DNA from: Mangrovibacter phragmitis
GTDB taxonomy: Bacteria > Pseudomonadota > Gammaproteobacteria > Enterobacterales > Enterobacteriaceae
DNA: 64,000 nucleotides
Assembly (NCBI RefSeq): GCF_001655675.1
Contig: NZ_LYRP01000001.1
Location: forward strand, 806,001-870,000
Reading direction: 5' to 3'
The notes beneath the pieces are model-generated. The model did no database searches. It was not told the DNA's origin and was given only the letters and a program-made list of their open reading frames with translations. The position numbers and the translations under genes were made by a program. Shown in pieces: positions 57,546-64,000 of this stretch. Every line of letters begins with the position of its first letter. Positions within the stretch are counted from its first letter, which is position 1.

Positions 57546-59336
57546 ATGAGAAAGCTAAAATTCTGGTATCACTTCTCTGTGATGAACACAATTACTCTGG
57601 CGATGCTTTGCCTGAGCGCACTCGCATTCACCGGGATGTTTATTAGCGAACGCAGTGCGGAAAGCATTCAGGGGAACGCACACACCATCAACCGCATTGG
57701 CGCGGTGCGCATGCAAAGCTACCGGATATTGTCGATGCTGCCGCTGACACCGGACAATATGAATGAAGTGAACCATCTGGAAGATGAACTGCATTCGCCG
57801 CTGTTTCGCGATGTTGTACGTACTGAAGGCTTTCATCGCGCTTATCAAACTATCACAGACAGCTGGTATCAACAGGTGAAGCCGCAACTGCTGAAATCAC
57901 GCACTCCGGAACAGGGCCGCGCCAGTGTTGAGAAGTTTGTGGCAAATCTGAATGTGCTTATTTCACAAATCGACCGCCACACGGAACAGCAAATTACCGA
58001 GATAACAATAACGCAGCGCATTTTTACTGTATTAACGCTGTTGTTTTTGTTTATTGCCATTCTGACTTTACGTAAGCGTCTTTTTCAACCCTGGCGTCAA
58101 CTGCTTAATATGGCCAGCGCAATTCAGGCTGGCGAGTTTTCCCATAAGCTGGATACCCGCAACTATAAAGATGAAATGGGGGAACTGGGTAATGCGCTTA
58201 ACGCCATGGCCGCTGAACTGAAAACAACCTATGAGAATCTGGAACAACGCGTTGAGGAAAAAACCGCGCAATTACAATTGCAAAACCGTTACCTTGATTT
58301 TCTCTACCGGAGCGGCCGCGAATTTAATCGCCAAACGCATACCTGTAAAACACTCGCCCCTTTGATTGAAGAATTGATGTCGCTGACGCCGCTGCGGCAA
58401 ATTCACCTGACATTTACCGATATTCAGCAATCCAGCCAGTTTGAAAACCTGACTTTTGGCGGTGCCCGGCCTGAGTTTTGCGTTGACAGTGCGTGCCAGC
58501 GCTGCCTGCACACGCCAGATAATGGTTCAGAGGCAACGCAGGCCCAGGAGTGGCTGCTGACCGACTGCAACAAAATTTATGGCACGTTGTCTGCACATAT
58601 TCCGGCAGACTGTTCTCTTCACTATGAAGAACAAAAACTGATTGCAACCTTTTGTGACCTGCTCACGCAGTACCTTGCCCTTTCCCGCCAGGAGCAGCAC
58701 CAACGCCAGTTACTGCTACTTCAGGAGCGCAGCACCATAGCCCGGGAACTGCATGATTCTATTGCCCAGTCGCTCTCGTATTTGAAAATAAAGATGGGTA
58801 TCCTGCAACGTCACCAGGATAATTTGACCGGGAAGCAACAAACCCTGATTGCGGATATCCGGCGAGAGCTGGACGTCACTTATAAACAACTCCGCGAATT
58901 ACTGACCACTTTTCGTTTACAACTCAGCGGCGTTGGATTATTACCCGCTATTGAAGGTTGTATTGCTGAATACAGCCAGAAACTCGGTTTTCCGATAGAA
59001 TTCAATTATCAAATCCCGGCAAATAAAGTGAGTCCACCACAGGCTATTCACCTGTTCCAGATTATTCGTGAAGCACTTCATAATGTTTATAAACATGCGA
59101 ATGCCAGCCAGGTAACCGTGTCACTGACCATGGACACCCCGAATAATCTGGTGCACCTGAATATTACCGACAATGGTATTGGCCTGGACAAGCAGGCGTC
59201 ACACCTCAATCACTACGGGCTGACGATTATGGCCGACCGTACTGCATCGCTTCTGGGCGGGAAACTGGATATTCAGTCTGAAGCACAGCAGGGTACCCAA
59301 ATTCATGTTTGTTTCACACCGACTAACGAGATGTAA
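57546..59336 (+). CDS. narX: Nitrate/nitrite sensor histidine kinase NarX
   Basis: Membrane sensor that detects nitrate and nitrite in the periplasm and controls NarL. The 596-residue protein has a first helix (about 11-33), a periplasmic domain with the P-box INRIGAVRMQSYRIL containing the ligand Arg, a second helix (about 161-178), a HAMP domain, a central module with a Cys cluster (FCVDSACQRCLH, then LTDCN), and the HPK7-type kinase with H-box IARELHDSIAQSLSYLK (phospho-His about residue 403) and the ATPase motif ITDNGIGLD. It is more NarX-like than NarQ-like, but less close to E. coli NarX than the flanking genes are to theirs. It lies two bases before narL. Confidence 0.88.
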   Translation: MRKLKFWYHFSVMNTITLAMLCLSALAFTGMFISERSAESIQGNAHTINRIGAVRMQSYRILSMLPLTPDNMNEVNHLEDELHSPLFRDVVRTEGFHRAYQTITDSWYQQVKPQLLKSRTPEQGRASVEKFVANLNVLISQIDRHTEQQITEITITQRIFTVLTLLFLFIAILTLRKRLFQPWRQLLNMASAIQAGEFSHKLDTRNYKDEMGELGNALNAMAAELKTTYENLEQRVEEKTAQLQLQNRYLDFLYRSGREFNRQTHTCKTLAPLIEELMSLTPLRQIHLTFTDIQQSSQFENLTFGGARPEFCVDSACQRCLHTPDNGSEATQAQEWLLTDCNKIYGTLSAHIPADCSLHYEEQKLIATFCDLLTQYLALSRQEQHQRQLLLLQERSTIARELHDSIAQSLSYLKIKMGILQRHQDNLTGKQQTLIADIRRELDVTYKQLRELLTTFRLQLSGVGLLPAIEGCIAEYSQKLGFPIEFNYQIPANKVSPPQAIHLFQIIREALHNVYKHANASQVTVSLTMDTPNNLVHLNITDNGIGLDKQASHLNHYGLTIMADRTASLLGGKLDIQSEAQQGTQIHVCFTPTNEM

Positions 59337-59338
59337 TT

Positions 59339-60004
59339 ATGTCACAGCAAAATACGCCCACCGCGAAAGCCGCCACAGTATTATTGATTGACGATCATCC
59401 GCTATTACGTAACGGCATCAAAGAGCTGCTGGAGCTGAACAGTGAGATTAAAGTTATTGCACAGACTAATAATGGTCACGAAGGTGTGGCACTGGCTCAG
59501 CAGCATGATCCCGATTTAATTTTGCTGGATATCAACATGCCGCAGGTTGATGGACTGGAAACACTTAAGTTACTGCGCGCACAAGGTATTACCAGCCGCA
59601 TTGTTATTTTCACCGTGTCAAATTATGAAGAAGATGTGATAAAAGCAATGAAACTGGGCGCCGACGGCTATCTGCTCAAAGATATGGAGCCGGAAGATAT
59701 GCTGGACGCCATTGAGCAAATTTGTTTGGGAAAAGTGGTGGTAAGCCCGGAGGTGATAACCATTCTCGCCACCAGTCTGCGCAGCCATAAACCCAGTAGC
59801 GCGCACCCGCTTGAAGATCTGACTGTACGTGAAAAAGAGATCCTGAAGCTCATTGCCGAGGGGCTGGCCAATAAACTGATCGCCCGTCGGCTAAAAATTG
59901 CCGAAAGTACCGTGAAAGTTCATGTTAAACACTTACTCAAAAAACTGAATCTGCGTTCGCGGGTTGAAGCGGCAGTCCTGGTACATCAGGAAGGGGGACT
60001 ATAA
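59339..60004 (+). CDS. narL: Nitrate/nitrite response regulator NarL
   Basis: A 221-residue response regulator partnered with the upstream sensor. The receiver domain has LLIDDHPLLRNGIKELL, the phospho-acceptor Asp in LILLDINMPQ (residue 64) and ADGYLLKDMEPEDML with the conserved Lys. The LuxR-type helix-turn-helix is LTVREKEILKLIAEGLANKLIARRL...AESTVKVHVKHLLKKLNLRSR. These match NarL more than NarP. Phosphorylated NarL usually activates nitrate reductase genes, which lie directly downstream in the opposite orientation. Confidence 0.9.
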   Translation: MSQQNTPTAKAATVLLIDDHPLLRNGIKELLELNSEIKVIAQTNNGHEGVALAQQHDPDLILLDINMPQVDGLETLKLLRAQGITSRIVIFTVSNYEEDVIKAMKLGADGYLLKDMEPEDMLDAIEQICLGKVVVSPEVITILATSLRSHKPSSAHPLEDLTVREKEILKLIAEGLANKLIARRLKIAESTVKVHVKHLLKKLNLRSRVEAAVLVHQEGGL

Positions 60005-60012
60005 GTATTAAC

Positions 60013-60044
60013 AGCGGTTGACTGGGCTAACCAAACCAACCGCT
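60013..60044. terminator. Bidirectional terminator between narL and narI
   Basis: AGCGGTTG at 60013-60020 pairs with CAACCGCT at 60037-60044 around a 16-base loop, in the 55-base gap between two convergent units. T-runs are short on both sides. Confidence 0.6.
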
Positions 60045-60059
60045 TTACTGAGCTGTCGG

Positions 60060-60737
60060 TTACCGACGTGAGCGTACTATCTGGTAGCGGCGCGTGAGGT
60101 ATTCAACCGGTACACTCCAGATATGCACCAGCCGGCAAAACGGGAACAAAACAAACAGGGTCATCCCCAGCACGATGTGTACCCGGTAAATCCATGCCAC
60201 ACCATCGAGCCAGGCACTGGCACCGGACTGAAACGTGACCACAGCCTGCGCCCAGTGCACTAATTTCATCATTTCCTGGCCATCCATATGTTGGGCGGAA
60301 AAAGGAATCGTTAATAGCCCCAGGCACGCCTGAACCACCAGCAATGTCAGAATAAGGATATCGGCAAACGAAGACGTTGCCCGAATCCGTGGGTTGGTCA
60401 GGCGGCGTTTCAGTAACAACCCACCACCCACAACTGTCATCACACCGCAAATTCCGCCAGCAATCATGGCGAGTTTTTGCTTGGTAGCGATGGGCAGAAA
60501 CGATTCGTACACCCAGTGAGGAGTGAGCAGACCAAAGAAATGACCGCCAAGGATACCGATAATCCCAATATGGAACAGGTTAGAAGCCAGGCGCATACCG
60601 CGCTTATCCAGCATCTGGCTGGAACCGGCACGCCAGGAATATTGCCCATAGTCATATCTGAGCCAGCTCCCCACCAGGAAGATAGTCGCAGCCAGATAAG
60701 GATAAATATCAAAAAAGAATCCATTGATATAGTTCAT
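60060..60737 (-). CDS. narI: Respiratory nitrate reductase gamma subunit (cytochrome b), NarI/NarV
   Basis: The membrane di-heme cytochrome b subunit that takes electrons from quinol to NarH. The 225-residue protein has five membrane helices and the His ligands in [18 protein letters not shown] and in the [24 protein letters not shown] block. Some segments ([13 protein letters not shown], the [11 protein letters not shown] stretch and the [10 protein letters not shown] tail) look more like E. coli NarV than NarI, so the operon may be of the narZYWV type. It is the last gene of the operon; the start overlaps the narJ stop by four bases. Confidence 0.93.
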   Translation of the reverse strand: MNYINGFFFDIYPYLAATIFLVGSWLRYDYGQYSWRAGSSQMLDKRGMRLASNLFHIGIIGILGGHFFGLLTPHWVYESFLPIATKQKLAMIAGGICGVMTVVGGGLLLKRRLTNPRIRATSSFADILILTLLVVQACLGLLTIPFSAQHMDGQEMMKLVHWAQAVVTFQSGASAWLDGVAWIYRVHIVLGMTLFVLFPFCRLVHIWSVPVEYLTRRYQIVRSRR

Positions 60738-61453
60738 TTCTGTTCTCCGGTTAACATACCGACATGCACATACTGAGGGTGAACGCGCTCATTTTGCTGG
60801 TGTCGGGGCCCGTGGGATTCATTGCCGCCACAATTCGCTTCACTCATAAAACTCACCTGCTCTTCTTCCCAGACTTTATCAAGCGCTTCCGGAGTGTCAT
60901 CCCGCGATTCCTGGCGTACTTTTTGCCGTAAGGCGTCATAGTCGACATCAACGGTGTCTCCGGCGAGCTCACCAAGGAGCGTGAACAGGGCAGCATAGCC
61001 ACTCCCCCGCTCATCAAGGCGTGTTGCCAGTAATGCCAGAATCGGCGCAATATCCACCAGCCCTTGTCTTGCTTCGTGGCTATCAAGACTCGCCAAGTAT
61101 TCAAGATACAAGGGTAAATAATCTGGTAACTCCCGGCTGTCTAATGTCAGGCCGGCGCGCTGATACTGGTTAAGTAAGTCCACCATCGCCTGGCCGCGTG
61201 CGCGTGAGTCACCATGAACATGCTCGAATAATAAGAGCGACAAAGCGCACCCACGGTCGAACAGTGCACAATATTGCGCCTGAGCAGCCAGCAATGAACC
61301 GGCGAACAGTTGGCCCATGAATGCATGGAGGAGCTGTTTATGTCGTTCTGACAACGAGCATTCTTCTACAGCACAACGCAGTGCCTCCTGATGCTGCCAG
61401 AGCGCTTCGTCCGGGTAATCCATGAGCCGGGCAATAATTGTCAGCGTTGTCAT
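60734..61453 (-). CDS. narJ: Nitrate reductase molybdenum cofactor assembly chaperone NarJ/NarW
   Basis: A cytoplasmic chaperone that binds NarG during Mo-cofactor insertion and is not part of the final enzyme. The 239-residue protein has the family blocks [49 protein letters not shown] and [19 protein letters not shown]. The C-terminal tail is His- and Gln-rich. Starts and stops overlap narH and narI by four bases each (ATGA), so the three are translationally coupled. Confidence 0.95.
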   Translation of the reverse strand: MTTLTIIARLMDYPDEALWQHQEALRCAVEECSLSERHKQLLHAFMGQLFAGSLLAAQAQYCALFDRGCALSLLLFEHVHGDSRARGQAMVDLLNQYQRAGLTLDSRELPDYLPLYLEYLASLDSHEARQGLVDIAPILALLATRLDERGSGYAALFTLLGELAGDTVDVDYDALRQKVRQESRDDTPEALDKVWEEEQVSFMSEANCGGNESHGPRHQQNERVHPQYVHVGMLTGEQK

Positions 61454-62985
61454 GAGCGATCCTTTTTGTCTGCGGTAATGTCAATCGCGTCAATGCGCTT
61501 GCTGTTAAACAAGTTGAAGCGGGTATCACTGCCATGGCAGCCATCGCCAAAACTGAAGCCGCAACCTTTGCTTTCCGGGAACGCCTCACGCGCCAGTTCA
61601 CGGTGTGAAGAGGGCACCACAAAACGGTCCTCGTAGTTCGCGATAGCCAGATAGCGGTACATTTCCTGTGCCTGCTGCTCACTCAGGCCTACAGCATCAA
61701 GGGCACGGGTATCTGTACGTTTATCAACGGTTTCTGCCCGTTTGTAATGGCGCATCGCCAGTAAGCGTTTCAACGCACGCAACACCGGAGCGGTATCACC
61801 CGCCGTTAACAAGTTTGCCAGGTACTGAACCGGAATACGCAGGCTGTCGACATCCGGTAAAATACCGTCATCGCCCAGATAACCGGCATCTGCGGCAGAC
61901 TGAATCGGCGATAAAGGCGGGACATACCACACCATGGGTAACGTGCGATATTCAGGATGCAGCGGTAAAGCCAGTTTCCAGTCCATTGCCATTTTGTATA
62001 CCGGTGAACGTTGCGCTGCTTCTATCACACTGAGCGCAATCCCTTGTTTACGGGCCTCTTCAATAATCGCCGGGTCGTGAGGATCGAGAAAAACATCCAG
62101 TTGACTTTCATAGAGTTTCTCCGGGTCTTCCACTGAAGCCGCCTGGGCGATTCTGTCGGCATCGTAAAGCAATACGCCCAGATAGCGAATGCGCCCGACA
62201 CAGGTTTCTGAGCAGACCGTTGGCATGCCCGATTCAATACGCGGGTAGCAGAAAATACATTTTTCGGATTTGCCGCTTTTCCAGTTGAAGTAAATCTTTT
62301 TGTACGGGCAGCCTGTCAGGCACATCCGCCAGCCACGGCATTTGTCCTGGTCAATCAGTACAATGCCGTCTTCTTCACGTTTATAAATCGCGCCGCTCGG
62401 ACAGGTGCCCACGCAGGCCGGATTTAAGCAGTGTTCACACAGGCGAGGCAGATACATCATGAATGTATTTTCAAACTGCCCATACATCGCTTTTTGCATT
62501 TCGCCAAAGTTGTAGTCAGCCGAACGTTTGGCAAATTCACCACCGAGAATTTCTTCCCAGTTTGGGCCGCCATTAATTTTGTCCATCCGCTGGCCTGTTA
62601 TCTGCGAACGGGGCCGCGCTGTAGGCTGGTGCCGTCCTCGTTTGGCATTGTGCAGGTGTTCGTAGTCAAAGGTAAATGGCTCGTAGTAGTCATCAATAGT
62701 GGGCATATCCGGGTTATTGAATAAGCGCGAGAGCACACCCACACGATTTCCCATTCTGGGTTCCAGTTTGCCTTTGATATTGCGTATCCAGCCGCCTTTC
62801 CAGCGTTCCTGGTTTTCCCAGTCCGTGGGGTAACCTGTTCCGGGTTTGGTCTCTACATTATTGAACCAGGCGTATTCCATGCCTTCACGGCTGGTCCAGA
62901 CATTTTTGCAGGTAACCGAACAGGTATGACAGCCGATACATTTATCCAGGTTAAGTACCATGCCGACTTGTGAACGAATTTTCAT
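61450..62985 (-). CDS. narH: Respiratory nitrate reductase beta subunit, NarH/NarY
   Basis: The iron-sulfur electron-transfer subunit on the cytoplasmic face. The 511-residue protein has four Cys clusters: CIGCHTCSVTC, CEHCLNPACVGTCPSG, CRGWRMCLTGCPYKK (Trp in place of one Cys, as in the [3Fe-4S] centre of this family) and CIFCYPRIESGMPTVCSETC. The sequence mixes features of E. coli NarH and NarY. It overlaps narG and narJ by four bases each. Confidence 0.96.
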   Translation of the reverse strand: MKIRSQVGMVLNLDKCIGCHTCSVTCKNVWTSREGMEYAWFNNVETKPGTGYPTDWENQERWKGGWIRNIKGKLEPRMGNRVGVLSRLFNNPDMPTIDDYYEPFTFDYEHLHNAKRGRHQPTARPRSQITGQRMDKINGGPNWEEILGGEFAKRSADYNFGEMQKAMYGQFENTFMMYLPRLCEHCLNPACVGTCPSGAIYKREEDGIVLIDQDKCRGWRMCLTGCPYKKIYFNWKSGKSEKCIFCYPRIESGMPTVCSETCVGRIRYLGVLLYDADRIAQAASVEDPEKLYESQLDVFLDPHDPAIIEEARKQGIALSVIEAAQRSPVYKMAMDWKLALPLHPEYRTLPMVWYVPPLSPIQSAADAGYLGDDGILPDVDSLRIPVQYLANLLTAGDTAPVLRALKRLLAMRHYKRAETVDKRTDTRALDAVGLSEQQAQEMYRYLAIANYEDRFVVPSSHRELAREAFPESKGCGFSFGDGCHGSDTRFNLFNSKRIDAIDITADKKDRS

Positions 62986-64000
62986 TCTGGCTTCTCCTGC
63001 AGTGTTGTTGAAGAAGGATGCTGAACCACATCGTTTTTCTCGTCATCAAGCCAGTTAACCTGATGCATACGTCTGACCACCACGAATTCATCGCGGTTTG
63101 ATCCAACAGTGCCGTAGTAGTTAAAGCCATAAGCCAGTTGAGCATACCCGCCAATCATATGGGTAGGTTTGGGGCAGACACGGGTCACCGAGTTATGAAT
63201 CCCACCACGCTGCCCGGTAATTTCTGAACCTGGCAGGTTCACCAGGCGTTCCTGCGCGTGGTACATCATCACCATGCCTTGTGGGATACGCTGGCTGACC
63301 ACCGCACGCGCTGTCAGCGCGCCATTTTTATTGAACGCTTCTATCCAGTCGTTATCGGCGATACCCAGCGTTTTGGCATCGGTTTCACTTATCCAGACAA
63401 TTGGCCCGCCGCGTGACAACGTCAGCATTAACAGGTTTTCACTGTAGGTTGAATGAATGCCCCATTTCTGGTGCGGAGTAATGAAATTCAGTGCCAGCTC
63501 AGGGTTACCATTGCTCTTCGCCCCTATCATACCGGCCACACTTCGGGTATCGATGGGCGGTCGCCAGGCTATCAGGCTTTCACCGAAGTCACGCATCCAG
63601 GGGTGATCCTGGTAAAACTGCTGGCGGCCTGTCAGTGTGCGCCAGGGGATCAACTCATGCACATTGGTATAACCGGCATTGTAGGAAACATGCTCATCTT
63701 CCAGCCCTGACCAGGTAGGGCTGGAGATTATTTTGCGTGGTTGTGCCTGAATATCGCGAAAGCGGATTTTCTCTTCTTCTTTGTTACGTGCCAGATGCGT
63801 GTGATCACGCCCGGTTATCTGCCCCAACGCCTGCCAGGCTTTTACGGCAACCTGGCCGTTGGTTTCCGGCGCAAGCGTCAGGATCACTTCTGCGGCATCA
63901 ATAGCGGAATCAATTCTTGGCCGCCCCTGGCTTGCCCCTGTTTGCTGGACGTAATTGAGCTTTTTCAGCAACGCCACTTCGCTCTCTGTGTTCCAGTTAA
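62982..64000 (-). CDS. narG: Respiratory nitrate reductase alpha subunit NarG/NarZ, C-terminal part
   Basis: The catalytic molybdenum subunit that reduces nitrate to nitrite; the full protein is about 1250 residues and only the last 339 codons are inside the window. The frame is open through position 64000, so a GTG at 63977 is not the start. The visible part is the molybdopterin-binding C-terminal domain with SAIDAAEVILTLAPETNGQ, SSPTWSGLEDEHVSYNAGYT, TPHQKWGIHSTYSENLLML and GGYAQLAYGFNYYGTVGSNR. As in narI, several residues (for example TRVCPKPTHM) are NarZ-like. Confidence 0.95.
   Translation of the reverse strand, partial: NWNTESEVALLKKLNYVQQTGASQGRPRIDSAIDAAEVILTLAPETNGQVAVKAWQALGQITGRDHTHLARNKEEEKIRFRDIQAQPRKIISSPTWSGLEDEHVSYNAGYTNVHELIPWRTLTGRQQFYQDHPWMRDFGESLIAWRPPIDTRSVAGMIGAKSNGNPELALNFITPHQKWGIHSTYSENLLMLTLSRGGPIVWISETDAKTLGIADNDWIEAFNKNGALTARAVVSQRIPQGMVMMYHAQERLVNLPGSEITGQRGGIHNSVTRVCPKPTHMIGGYAQLAYGFNYYGTVGSNRDEFVVVRRMHQVNWLDDEKNDVVQHPSSTTLQEKPE

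Noticed and set aside
63977-63979. GTG as a start codon for narG
   Set aside because: The frame continues to the window edge with residues that match the internal part of NarG/NarZ.
1-64000. CRISPR arrays, insertion sequences, tRNA or rRNA genes
   Set aside because: No regularly spaced repeats, transposase frames, tRNA cloverleafs or rRNA-like segments were seen on either strand.

Overview
The window is a stretch of chromosome from an Enterobacteriaceae member that is neither E. coli K-12 nor Salmonella. The evidence is a complete, collinear colanic acid cluster (wza to wcaM), the galF and gnd/ugd/wzz borders of an O-antigen locus, and the conserved yegH-asmA-dcd-udk-dgcE-alkA block. No rRNA, tRNA, CRISPR array, insertion sequence or integrase was found.

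Layout. (1) Positions 1-6721 form an AT-rich O-antigen tailoring island. It holds a 3'-terminal fragment of one acyltransferase, a complete second acyltransferase, a gtrABC side-chain glucosylation cassette and a large acyltransferase-SGNH O-acetyltransferase. (2) Positions 6948-23806 are the O-antigen locus, read on the minus strand in the order galF, JUMPstart, manC, manB, wzy, two glycosyltransferases, a MurJ-like flippase, two more glycosyltransferases, wbaP, ugd, gnd, wzz. WbaP starts the unit with a hexose-1-phosphate (probably Gal), GDP-mannose comes from ManB/ManC, and four glycosyltransferases suggest a repeat of about five sugars. The flippase exports it, Wzy polymerises it, Wzz sets its length, and the island then glucosylates and acylates it. 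(3) Positions 24000-46905 carry the 20-gene colanic acid operon on the minus strand, with its own JUMPstart/ops element upstream of wza. It has its own GDP-mannose genes (cpsB/cpsG), GDP-fucose genes (gmd/fcl) and initiating transferase (WcaJ). (4) Positions 47612-57197 hold yegH, the udk-dcd-asmA group, the diguanylate cyclase dgcE and the DNA glycosylase alkA. (5) Positions 57546-64000 hold a nitrate two-component system (narX-narL) convergent with a membrane nitrate reductase operon (narG-H-J-I, with narG cut by the right edge).

Base composition shifts visibly. The tailoring island and the O-antigen operon are AT-rich, while galF and everything to its right is clearly richer in GC, as expected for a replaceable O-antigen block between stable flanks. 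No wholly new enzymatic system was recognised. The points most worth a second look are the density of O-antigen tailoring genes outside the usual galF-gnd interval, the MurJ-type O-unit flippase, several RNA hairpins in the gaps of the colanic acid operon, and a nar locus placed beside alkA with narXL facing the reductase tail to tail. All gene identifications rest on recalled family sequences; no database search was run.
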